Source: JACRLV01 sp045863555 (lineage in GTDB: Bacteria > Planctomycetota > Phycisphaerae > UBA1845 > Fen-1342). Taken from it: a stretch of 64,000 nucleotides of DNA. The stretch lies in the NCBI GenBank assembly GCA_045863555.1, contig BTUU01000013.1, positions 62,001 to 126,000 of the forward strand, written 5' to 3'. Of this stretch, positions 41,385-49,544 are shown one piece after another. The position numbers and the translations under genes are program-made. The notes beneath the pieces are model-generated. The model ran no database searches, was not told where the DNA came from, and saw nothing but the letters and a program-made list of their open reading frames with translations. The number at the start of each line of letters is the position of its first letter. Position 1 is the stretch's first letter.

Positions 41385-41567
41385 TCAGACCTGCACCGGC
41401 TTTCCGCAGCGGGCGCAGAAACGCGCTGCGAAGCGGAGGCGGACGCCGCAGCGGTCACAAACGGGCGGCTTGAATCCCGAAGTGGCGACCATCGTGATGA
41501 TCAATACGATGAACGCAACGAAGAGGCCGAGGATCAGGTAAATGAGGAATATGCTGACTCCGACCAT
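41385..41567 (-). CDS. Small membrane zinc-ribbon protein (60 residues)
   Basis: This 60-residue protein consists of one long hydrophobic segment (VSIFLIYLILGLFVAFIVLI) and a four-cysteine ribbon VCDRCGVRLRFAARFCARCG near its end. The start is ATG 41567, preceded by a GGGGTGG stretch. It is the first of two such mini-genes in front of the SPFH pair, separated by about 120 bases of possible leader. The ribbon is likely to be cytoplasmic, with the helix in the inner membrane. The role is unknown; association with the SPFH complex is inferred from the position only. Confidence 0.7.
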   Translation of the reverse strand: MVGVSIFLIYLILGLFVAFIVLIITMVATSGFKPPVCDRCGVRLRFAARFCARCGKPVQV

Positions 41568-41665
41568 CGTCACCACCCCGAGCCGCTGCTCCCTCGGTCC
41601 GGGTAGCCTACACGGACATCGCGGACGAGTCCGCTCCGAAAACGCCCAATTCGTGGAATGACCGC

Positions 41666-44600
41666 CTACTTCGGCCACGCCGCCGCGCCGAATTCGGGAG
41701 CGCTCCGAAGACTTTCCAGCGCCGCGGTTTCGCGCACCCCCTCCATCGTCACCCGGCCCGCCGCCACCTCGGCCAGGAGCAGTTCGACGGCCGCCGCGGT
41801 TGAGCCGGCCGTGTGCAGGGCCGCGGCGTATTCGATCGTGACGTCGGCGTCCGCCGGGGTGAGGTCGTGCGCCTCGGCCAGCGCGGCGAGGGCGAGTGCC
41901 ATTCGCCCCGCTTTCGCGTGATAGGCGGCCTCCTCGCGCAGCCGCGTCGTGATCTGCTCTACGGATTCGCCCAGGGGATCCGCGCGGGTCGGGAAGCGGA
42001 TCTTTTCGAACGCGGCGATGAACGCGTCGGCATCGAACGTCAATCCAGCCGCATCAGGGCTCGCGAGCAGCCGGCGATAGTCGAGCAGCCGCGTCAGGGC
42101 GTCGAAGTGCGTCGGGTCGCGTTCCAGCGCCTGGAAGAGCAGCCGGGCGGCAGTGGCGTCGTCGCCGGCGCGGCTGGCGCTGTCCGCGGCGATCCGCAGT
42201 TTCCGCGCCTCGCGGGCACCGTCCGTCTCGGCAAGCAGCCGCTGCCAGCGCGGATCGGCCGCGTCGCCCGCGACGACCGATCGCAGCGGCGACTCCGCAC
42301 GCTCCGCCAGCGATAAAGCGATCTCGTGATCTGCGCGGCGATAAAGCTGTCGCGGGGCCGAGAATTCGAGGATGGCGTTGTCGTCCGTATGGATCGGCCC
42401 CGGACCCGTCCACGCCCGCAGCGCCTCGCCGCTCAGCAGGTAGCGCCCCAGCACGTCGTGCGGCCGGGTGTGCGCGATCCGGTAGAGGTCGCTGCGCACG
42501 CTCGGCGTCGAGATGCGTCCGGCAAACGTCTCCAGCGGAACGCGAAACGGTTCGCGCCCCGCGACCATCGCGTAATCCGTCGGCGAGGTCGCCCAGACCG
42601 AGACGAACGGGAACGTCTCATTCAGCGTACGCACGACCAGCCGGAAATCGTCGAGCGAAATCGTGTAGCCCTGGAGCCACAGGCACATCGCTCCGCCCGG
42701 CCGCAGCTTGCGCTCACAGATCTGGAAGAACTCGCGAGTAAAGAGGTTTGCGACGCCCGCGATCCACGGGTTCGACGGCTCCGAGACGATCAGGTCATAC
42801 GTCTCGGTCGTCAGCAGCAGGTGATTCCGGCCGTCGTTGCGGATGACGCGGACGCGCGGATCGCGGCGGAGCACGTCGTCGCAGAAGGGCGCGAAGTACT
42901 CGTTCGCGCGGATGACTTCCTCGCTGATTTCGATGCAGTCGATGCGCTCCACTTGCGGGTGGCGGGCGATGGCCGAGACGGTCATACCGGAACCAAGGCC
43001 GATGACGCAGACGCGGCGGGCCTCGGGCGTCATCAGCGCCGGGAGGTGTCCCAGGAGGAGTTGCGTCGTCATGTCGCCGAGCGAGGTCGAGGCGTCCGAC
43101 TTGGCGTTGACGGAGAGCGAGAGCGTGCGGATGTCCATCCGTGCGTGCGAGACGGCGACCGTCATGTCCACACCGTCGGCCAGGTAATCAACCTGGTAGG
43201 TGTCCTTCACGACGGACGGGTCGTAGCCCCTGCGAAACGGCCCGGTCAGCAGCGCCTCCTTGTCCCATTGCGACGAGAGCAGCCCGACGACGCCCACGAT
43301 CGCGAATCCCACGATGCCGCCGTAGCGCTGGCCCGACGGTCGCTCCCGGTCGCCCCGCGCGAGGGCCAAGAGCAGCGCCCCGATGGCCGCGCTGGCGAGC
43401 GCGGCCACGATGATCGAGTTCTGCGCCCCGAGGCCGCTGGATTCGAGCAGCGCGCCTTCGATGTCATAGCGCCACTCGCCGCGAATCATGACAAATCCCG
43501 CCAGAAACGAACCAATTACTGTGCCCAGCGTGTTGATCGCATAGGCCCGGCCCGCGGCGGCGGCCGGGTCGCGGTCGGCGCCGGCGATGATGCGCGTGAT
43601 GAGCGGGAAGAGCATGCCCAGCAGCACGGTCGGGACGAGGGTGATCGCCGCGACGAGGCCGAACTCCAGCGCGAGCACCGTCGCGTGGCTTTCCGGGTGG
43701 CGGTTCACGATTGCGTGCACGGCGTAGGGCAGGAGCCCGAAGATCGGCTGAATGAGCACGGCCGCGCCGCCGACCGCGAGTTGCAGGACGCCGACGACGT
43801 AGACGGGATCGCGCCAGCGGTCGACCCAGCGGGCGACGATCAGGCTGCCGAGTGCGAGGCCGAAGATGAACGTCGCGAGGATGCAGGTGAAGGAGTACGT
43901 GCTTGAGCCGATCGACAGAATGAGCGCCCGCGTCCACGCAATCTGATACACCATCGCCGCGAAGCCGGAGAGGGCGAAGGTCACCAGTACCACGCGCCGC
44001 AGCAGCGCCTCCGTGTCCCAAGCGGGCTTTTGCAGCGGCTGACGCTTGCGTCGGTCGTCGGTGAGTTCCTGGCGCTTCGCATCCGGCGATTTCGGGACTT
44101 CCGGCGTGCCATGTCCTGCATTCGCGACTACGGCCGGCGGCCCTGCCGGCCGACGGAGCAGGGCCAGCGCCGCGACGCCGATCGCGATGTTCAGTCCGGC
44201 GGCCGTGCCCGTGGTGACGGTCAGACCGAGGACGGGGATCAGGTAGAACCCGGTTGCCAGCGTCCCGCCGACCGCGCCCAGCGTGTTGATCCCGTAGAGC
44301 ACGCCGACCCACCGGGCGGCCTGCCCCGCATGCTGCGTGACATAGCGCACCAGCAGCGGCAACGTCGCTCCCATCAGCGTCGTCGGCACGAGCAGGACCC
44401 CCGCTCCGACGACAAAGCGTGCGGCGGTGAGCAGCCAGGGCTCCGTCGCGACCGATGGGTAGATCGCCCGATAGATCGGATCGGCGAGGTTGAGCAGCAG
44501 CGGCACCGCGAGTGCGTAGACGCCGATGATGATCTCGACCACGCCGTAGACGCGGCCGGGGTTTCGCGCGTTCTTCGAGAACCGCCCGGCGAGGTAGCTG

Positions 44601-44764
44601 CCCAGTCCCAGCCCGCCCATGAACGCGACCAGCGCGGTCGAAATCGCGTGCGTCGTGCCGCCGAAGACGAAGATCAGCTCCCGCGTCCAGACCAGTTCAT
44701 ACACCAGCCCGGTCGCCCCGGAGGCCAGGAACAGGATGAAAACGATGGGCGAGACTGAGGACAT
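41666..44764 (-). CDS. Fused MFS-like transporter/spermidine synthase-like/TPR protein
   Basis: The 1032-residue protein has an N-terminal membrane part with about 14 helices in two halves, each starting with a SGxxxLVYELVWTR/SGFAAMVYQIAWTR motif. A spermidine synthase-like Rossmann domain (about 590-780) has VCVIGLGSGMTVSAIARHP, DCIEISEEVI, RDPRVRVIRNDGRNHLL and YDLIVSEPSNPWI. The last 200 residues are TPR-like helices (AARLLFQALERDPTHFDALTRLLDY). This fusion is common in environmental bacteria. It may aminopropylate or sense polyamines at the membrane, but activity has not been shown in general. It stands alone and is divergent from the eno operon. Confidence 0.85.
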   Translation of the reverse strand: MSSVSPIVFILFLASGATGLVYELVWTRELIFVFGGTTHAISTALVAFMGGLGLGSYLAGRFSKNARNPGRVYGVVEIIIGVYALAVPLLLNLADPIYRAIYPSVATEPWLLTAARFVVGAGVLLVPTTLMGATLPLLVRYVTQHAGQAARWVGVLYGINTLGAVGGTLATGFYLIPVLGLTVTTGTAAGLNIAIGVAALALLRRPAGPPAVVANAGHGTPEVPKSPDAKRQELTDDRRKRQPLQKPAWDTEALLRRVVLVTFALSGFAAMVYQIAWTRALILSIGSSTYSFTCILATFIFGLALGSLIVARWVDRWRDPVYVVGVLQLAVGGAAVLIQPIFGLLPYAVHAIVNRHPESHATVLALEFGLVAAITLVPTVLLGMLFPLITRIIAGADRDPAAAAGRAYAINTLGTVIGSFLAGFVMIRGEWRYDIEGALLESSGLGAQNSIIVAALASAAIGALLLALARGDRERPSGQRYGGIVGFAIVGVVGLLSSQWDKEALLTGPFRRGYDPSVVKDTYQVDYLADGVDMTVAVSHARMDIRTLSLSVNAKSDASTSLGDMTTQLLLGHLPALMTPEARRVCVIGLGSGMTVSAIARHPQVERIDCIEISEEVIRANEYFAPFCDDVLRRDPRVRVIRNDGRNHLLLTTETYDLIVSEPSNPWIAGVANLFTREFFQICERKLRPGGAMCLWLQGYTISLDDFRLVVRTLNETFPFVSVWATSPTDYAMVAGREPFRVPLETFAGRISTPSVRSDLYRIAHTRPHDVLGRYLLSGEALRAWTGPGPIHTDDNAILEFSAPRQLYRRADHEIALSLAERAESPLRSVVAGDAADPRWQRLLAETDGAREARKLRIAADSASRAGDDATAARLLFQALERDPTHFDALTRLLDYRRLLASPDAAGLTFDADAFIAAFEKIRFPTRADPLGESVEQITTRLREEAAYHAKAGRMALALAALAEAHDLTPADADVTIEYAAALHTAGSTAAAVELLLAEVAAGRVTMEGVRETAALESLRSAPEFGAAAWPK

Positions 44765-44887
44765 GGCGGACCGCCGGCAGAGCCCCGAAACGCGCGAGGA
44801 TTACACGCCAGCGAATCCGACCCGTCAAACCGGCCGCCGGGGCGTTACCGATCCGCGCAGCGCCGCCGTTCGTGTAGGATTCCCGGC

Positions 44888-45322
44888 ATGGACACGCGAT
44901 CCGGCCAGGGACGGCGGCAGCGCCGCCCATCGCCCGCGCACCGGCTTCTCGCACTCGCCTGCGCGGCTCTTGTCGCGGCCGCGGGCTGCGGGACGCCCAC
45001 CGCGCCGCCGCGCTACATGGCCCGGCATGGCGTGATCACGGAGATCGACGTCGAGACCGGCGAGATCACCGTCGAGGTCCGGCCGCAGCCGGTCGAACGG
45101 GCTGCCACCGAAATCGTCCACTGGCTCGTCAACAAGCACTCGGAAATCTACGACACCGGCCGACTGGTCGAGATCGACGCGCTCAAGAAGGGCGACGAGC
45201 TCGAGTTCATCGGCTACCCGGACCCGAACTCCCGGCCGGTGCGATACGTCGTGACGCTCGCGCGGCTGGTGCGCGACGCTAAGGAATTCAAGACGCCGGA
45301 GCTCCCGGCGACCGGAGGTTGA
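44888..45322 (+). CDS. Small lipoprotein upstream of eno
   Basis: The 144-residue protein begins with a basic region, then a helix and a lipobox, LALACAALVAAAGCG, so it is a predicted lipoprotein. The mature part has strands (HGVITEIDVETGEITVEV) and a basic DALKKGDELEFIGYPDPNSRP stretch that resembles a small beta domain. I do not recognise the family. Its last codons are the ribosome site for eno (GGAGG at 45314-45318), so the two genes are tightly coupled. An envelope role is inferred from the lipobox. Confidence 0.72.
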   Translation: MDTRSGQGRRQRRPSPAHRLLALACAALVAAAGCGTPTAPPRYMARHGVITEIDVETGEITVEVRPQPVERAATEIVHWLVNKHSEIYDTGRLVEIDALKKGDELEFIGYPDPNSRPVRYVVTLARLVRDAKEFKTPELPATGG

Positions 45323-45327
45323 TCTTC

Positions 45328-46638
45328 ATGTCCCACATCCCGACCATCGACCGCGTCATCGGACGCGAAATCCTCGATTCCCGCGGCAACCCGACCGTCG
45401 AAGCCGACGTGATCCTCAGCGACGGCACGTTTGCGACGGCCGCCGTTCCGAGCGGCGCCTCGACCGGCGAGAATGAGGCGATCGAGCTGCGCGACGGCGA
45501 CAAGAAGCGCTACCTCGGCAAGGGTGTCCTCCAGGCCGTCGAAAACATCAGCGATACGATCGCGCCGCGGCTCCGGGGGATGCGGCCCGACGAGCAGGAG
45601 AAGATCGACCGGCTGATGCTCGGGCTCGACGGGACCGAAAACAAGGCCAAGCTCGGCGCGAATGCGATCCTCGCGGTCTCGACGGCCGTTGCGAAGGCCG
45701 CGGCCACGGTGTGCCGCCTGCCGCTGTATCGCTATCTCGGCGGCGCCAAGGCGCACGTGCTGCCGGTGCCGATGATGAACATCCTCAACGGCGGCAAGCA
45801 CGCGGACAACAACGTCGACTTCCAGGAGTTCATGATCCAGCCGTGGGGCGCGCCGACGTTCCGCATCGCGCTCCAGATGGGGGCGGAGATCTTCCACTCG
45901 CTCAAGGCCGTGCTGCACAGCCGTGGCTATAACACGGCCGTCGGCGATGAAGGCGGATTCGCTCCGAGCCTGAAGAGCAACGACGAGGCGCTGGAGGTGA
46001 TCGCGATCGCCGTCGAGAAGGCGGGCTACAAGCTCGGCAAGGACGTATACATCGCGCTCGACCCGGCCACGAGCGAACTCTGGAGCGAGGCGGCCAAGCA
46101 GGGCAAGCAGGGATACCGCTTTTTCAAGAGTCAGCCCGAGCGCATCGCCTCCAGCGACGAAATGATCGCCCTCTGGAAGTCGTGGTGCGCGAAGTACCCG
46201 ATCCGCAGCCTCGAGGACGGGCTGGCCGAGAATGACTGGGCGGGCTGGGCGAAGCTCACGCAGACGCTCGGAAAGAACGTGCAGCTTGTGGGCGACGATC
46301 TGTTCGTCACGAACGTGAAATACCTCGCCCGCGGGATCCGCGAGCACTCCGCCAACGCGATCCTGGTGAAGATCAACCAGATCGGCTCGCTGACCGAGAC
46401 GTTCGACGCCGTCGATCTCGCGATGCGCAATTCCTTCGCCGCGGTCATCAGCCACCGCAGCGGCGAGACCGAGGACACGACCATCGCGGATATCGCGGTC
46501 GCGACGAACGCCGGGCAGATCAAGACCGGCAGCGCCAGCCGCAGCGACCGCATCGCGAAATACAATCGGCTGCTGCGAATCGAGGAAGAACTCGGCGACG
46601 CCGCGGTCTACGGGGCGCAGTACTGGAACCGGGGGTAG
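45328..46638 (+). CDS. eno: Enolase
   Basis: The 436-residue protein follows the enolase pattern: GREILDSRGNPTVEADV, VPSGASTGENEAIELRDGD, VPMMNILNGGKHADNNVDFQEFM in the substrate loop, GDEGGFAPSL, SLEDGLAENDW, GDDLFVTN, KINQIGSLTET and SHRSGETEDTTIAD. It interconverts 2-phosphoglycerate and phosphoenolpyruvate. The start is ATG 45328, 9 bases after GGAGG; the longer frame starting at TTG 45319 is a poor choice because it overlaps the ribosome site. The protein would require magnesium. The FtsB-like gene begins five bases downstream, an order also found in other bacteria. Confidence 0.97.
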   Translation: MSHIPTIDRVIGREILDSRGNPTVEADVILSDGTFATAAVPSGASTGENEAIELRDGDKKRYLGKGVLQAVENISDTIAPRLRGMRPDEQEKIDRLMLGLDGTENKAKLGANAILAVSTAVAKAAATVCRLPLYRYLGGAKAHVLPVPMMNILNGGKHADNNVDFQEFMIQPWGAPTFRIALQMGAEIFHSLKAVLHSRGYNTAVGDEGGFAPSLKSNDEALEVIAIAVEKAGYKLGKDVYIALDPATSELWSEAAKQGKQGYRFFKSQPERIASSDEMIALWKSWCAKYPIRSLEDGLAENDWAGWAKLTQTLGKNVQLVGDDLFVTNVKYLARGIREHSANAILVKINQIGSLTETFDAVDLAMRNSFAAVISHRSGETEDTTIADIAVATNAGQIKTGSASRSDRIAKYNRLLRIEEELGDAAVYGAQYWNRG

Positions 46639-46642
46639 GCGC

Positions 46643-47197
46643 GTGACCAGCCGCTCCAATCCGGCCGCGACGCTGCTCTTCTGGGCGATGATCCTCGTCG
46701 GCGGGGCGTCGCTCGCGGCGAGCCTGTGGCTGCCCGCGTGGCTGGAGCTGCGGCAGGCGCAGGCGAGCGAGCGGGTGCGGCTCGAACTGCGCGACAGTCT
46801 GCGCGAGCACGTGACCGCACTCGACCTGCGGCGTGAACATCTGGAGAATGATCCGGCGTATATCGACCGGCTGGCGCGGCGCGAGTTCGGCGAGGATGCG
46901 GCCCAGCGCGAGAGCATCACCGTGGAGGTCATCCCGCCGTCGCCCTCGGCCCAGCCGGCGTCGCAGCCCACCGAGCCGACCTGGGCGCTGGCGCTGGAGC
47001 AGCTCGCCCAGACGCACCCGGTCGTGCGCATGTACATCGACCCGACGACGCGCTGGAAAATCCAGGTGCTCTCGGTGGTGCTCGTGCTCGCCGCGATTCT
47101 CTTCCTCGCCCGCCGGCCGACCGGCGAGGAGGCGGGTTCCGCCGCCGCGGATGTTCCGGCGGATCCTCCGGACACCGAGCCGGCGCACAGTCGCTGA
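46643..47197 (+). CDS. FtsB/DivIC-like septum formation protein with an extra C-terminal helix
   Basis: The 184-residue product has an N-terminal transmembrane helix (ATLLFWAMILVGGASLAASLWL, about 9-31), a coiled coil (about 33-68) and then NDPAYIDRLARREFGE (69-84), matching the signature seen at the end of FtsB/DivIC domains. In those proteins the chain then ends. Here it continues with a disordered linker and a second hydrophobic segment, IQVLSVVLVLAAILFLARR (about 140-157). Its position immediately after eno is like that of ftsB in many bacteria. Cell-division function is inferred; many planctomycetes lack FtsZ, so partners may differ. Confidence 0.75.
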   Translation: MTSRSNPAATLLFWAMILVGGASLAASLWLPAWLELRQAQASERVRLELRDSLREHVTALDLRREHLENDPAYIDRLARREFGEDAAQRESITVEVIPPSPSAQPASQPTEPTWALALEQLAQTHPVVRMYIDPTTRWKIQVLSVVLVLAAILFLARRPTGEEAGSAAADVPADPPDTEPAHSR

Positions 47198-47221
47198 CCT
47201 TCTATCATCGGGAGATTGCAG

Positions 47222-48004
47222 ATGCTGCGAATGACGACGATTCTGGTATTGCTCGTGTCGATGGCGGTGATTGCGAGAGCGGAGATCGTGACGAAGACGA
47301 TCGAATACAAGCATGGCGACGTGACGCTGAAGGGTTACCTCGCGTATGACGACAAGGTGGAGACGCCGCGGCCCGGCGTGATCGTCGTGCATGAGTGGTG
47401 GGGCCTGACCGAGCACATGAAGAAGATGACGCGCGACGTGGCCGCGCTGGGCTATGTCGCGTTTGCGGTCGACATGTACGGGGAGGGGGTTACGACCGAT
47501 CAGACGGAGAAGGCGGCCGAACTCGCGGGCGGCATCCGCAAGGATCTCCAGACGTACCGCGACCGCGCGAAAGCGGGCTATGAGACGCTGGCGAAGATGG
47601 ACATCGTCAACAGGAGTCACATCGCCGCGATCGGGTTCTGCTTCGGCGGCACGACGGTCCTGAACATGGCGTACAGCGGCCTCCCGCTCGCGGGCGTGGT
47701 CAGCTTCCACGGCAGTCTTGTCGCCCCCGAGGGCGAGGACCTCACGCGCATCAAGGCGCGGATCCTGGTTCTGCACGGGGCCGACGACCCGCTGGTCTCG
47801 CCGGAATCGATCAAGGCGTTTCACGAGGGCATGCGCAAGGCGAAGGCCGACTGGCAGATGATGTATTACGGCGGTGCGGTGCACAGCTTCACCAACCCGA
47901 CCGCCGACAAGACGGGCATCCCCGGCGTGAAATATGACGCGAAGACGGACAAGCGGGCGCGGCAGGCGATGAAGGACTTTTTTGACGAGATTTTCGCGGA
48001 TTAG
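47222..48004 (+). CDS. Dienelactone hydrolase family protein, exported
   Basis: ATG 47222 is seven bases after GGGAG. The protein of about 260 residues has a signal peptide (TTILVLLVSMAVIARAE), an alpha/beta-hydrolase fold with PGVIVVHEWWGLTEHMK, the nucleophile motif AIGFCFGG (cysteine as nucleophile), the acid in VLHGADDPLVSP and a C-terminal histidine in GGAVHSFTNP. The cysteine-containing triad is that of dienelactone hydrolases. It would act in the periplasm on an ester or lactone substrate, which remains unknown. It is close to eno-ftsB but separated by its own ribosome site, so cotranscription is uncertain. Confidence 0.88.
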   Translation: MLRMTTILVLLVSMAVIARAEIVTKTIEYKHGDVTLKGYLAYDDKVETPRPGVIVVHEWWGLTEHMKKMTRDVAALGYVAFAVDMYGEGVTTDQTEKAAELAGGIRKDLQTYRDRAKAGYETLAKMDIVNRSHIAAIGFCFGGTTVLNMAYSGLPLAGVVSFHGSLVAPEGEDLTRIKARILVLHGADDPLVSPESIKAFHEGMRKAKADWQMMYYGGAVHSFTNPTADKTGIPGVKYDAKTDKRARQAMKDFFDEIFAD

Positions 48005-48168
48005 CCGATAACCGCGGCTGGCGCCTTTTCATCCGGTACCTGGAATCGCGTCTACGACGCGACCCGGTTGTCGTATTCGGCTCTATCCCGAAGTTCGACC
48101 CTTTGAGTGCCGGTTCGGCCCCGCTTCACGCTACGATAGCGCCAGGGCGAGGGATAGGAGGCATTCCA

Positions 48169-49482
48169 ATGAAGATCCGCTCGATCGGCCTGGTCGCGCT
48201 GGGGCTCGGCCTGTTACCCGACGCCCTGGGCCAGCTCGATTTCACGCTGAACACGATGCTCGCCGACGGCATGTGGAACAACCCTACCTCGATCGCCGTC
48301 GACAGCGCCGGTGTCATCCACGTCGCGTTCATGACGCAGTTCGACACCGACAGCAACACCAAGGAAATCTGGTACGCCAGCGACGCCGGCGGTGAGTGGA
48401 CCTTCGAGCAGATCACCGACAACGCGGTGCGCGAGGAATTCCCCAGCCTGACGCTCGACGCGGCGGAGAACGTCCATATCGCGTTTCACACCGGGGTCAC
48501 GACGTCGAACAAGATTCGCTACACCAACAACGTCGCCGTGGCGTTCATCGAGCCGATCGACATCACCGGGTCGGGCTTCGTGATCGTCGAACACGCGGTC
48601 GACAGCGCCGGCAACGTGCACTTCGCGTTCCAGGACCAGATCTCCGGCACGTCGATCACCGACGTCTATTACCGCATGTGGTCGCCGACGACCGGCCTGG
48701 GCCCCCTGCTGAATCTCTCGAACACACCAACCACGCGCGAATTGCAGGCCGACATCGCCGTCGATTCGCTCGACGTCGTCCACGTCGTCTTCCGCGGCGG
48801 CAGCATCTCCAGCGGCCCGCTCACGTACATGAATAACTCGACCGGCAGCTTCGTCAGCCTGCCGACAGGCGTCGCCGTCGCCGACGACCCGCTGATCGAG
48901 ATCGACGAGGCCGACAGAATCACGATCGTGTACGAAGCCGGGGATGCGCTCTACCTGATCGAATCGCTGCCCGGCGGCGGCTTCACCTCGCCGCTGCTGC
49001 TGACGACCGCGCCGGGGCTTTACCGTCCGGCGTTCATGGACAAGTTCGCCATCGACGCAGACGGCCGCCGGCACATCGCCTTCGTCTCGAACGTCAACAC
49101 GCAGGGCGCGTTCGTCATCTCCGAGGGCCAATCCGGCTTCTCGCCGCCGCAGCTCATCGAAAACCCCACCGGCAGCAAGGTGGGCACGTCGATCGCCGTA
49201 AACGCGGCCGGGCGAATGGCCCTGACCTACCAGTTCGGCTACGTCGTCGACGACATCGTCCAGGCCGACATCCGGCTCGGCACGGCGCAGCTCGGCGGCG
49301 GCTGCACCGGCGATCTCGACGGCGATGGCGATGTCGACCTGCCCGATCTCGCGACGCTGCTTTCGAATTTCGGCCGAAGCGGCGATGCGGGCCCGGCCGA
49401 CGGCGACACGGATGGCGACCTGGACGTCGATCTGGCGGATTTAGCCACGCTTCTGTCGAATTTCGGCTCGGCGTGCCCCTGA
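48169..49482 (+). CDS. Exported beta-propeller-like protein with dockerin tail
   Basis: The ATG follows AGGAGG at seven bases. The 437-residue product begins with a signal peptide (IGLVALGLGLLPDALGQ). The body shows at least five repeats of about 50-70 residues around a core of the type SIAVDSAGVIHVAFMTQ (HAVDSAGNVHFAFQDQ, DIAVDSLDVVHVVFRG, KFAIDADGRRHIAFVSN, SIAVNAAGRMALTYQF). They match BNR/sialidase-like propeller blades. The C-terminus has GDLDGDGDVDLPDLATLL and GDLDVDLADLATLL, dockerin-like. The protein is predicted to be extracellular. Its ligand is unknown. Confidence 0.85.
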   Translation: MKIRSIGLVALGLGLLPDALGQLDFTLNTMLADGMWNNPTSIAVDSAGVIHVAFMTQFDTDSNTKEIWYASDAGGEWTFEQITDNAVREEFPSLTLDAAENVHIAFHTGVTTSNKIRYTNNVAVAFIEPIDITGSGFVIVEHAVDSAGNVHFAFQDQISGTSITDVYYRMWSPTTGLGPLLNLSNTPTTRELQADIAVDSLDVVHVVFRGGSISSGPLTYMNNSTGSFVSLPTGVAVADDPLIEIDEADRITIVYEAGDALYLIESLPGGGFTSPLLLTTAPGLYRPAFMDKFAIDADGRRHIAFVSNVNTQGAFVISEGQSGFSPPQLIENPTGSKVGTSIAVNAAGRMALTYQFGYVVDDIVQADIRLGTAQLGGGCTGDLDGDGDVDLPDLATLLSNFGRSGDAGPADGDTDGDLDVDLADLATLLSNFGSACP

Positions 49483-49544
49483 GGTCCTGCGCGGGGTACA
49501 ATCGGCGCGGGCGTTCGAAGAGAGCTCAACCGAAGGGAGCGCGG

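Noticed and set aside
45214..47310. 698-codon minus-strand open frame over eno
   Set aside because: Antisense of enolase and the FtsB-like gene; no motif supports it.
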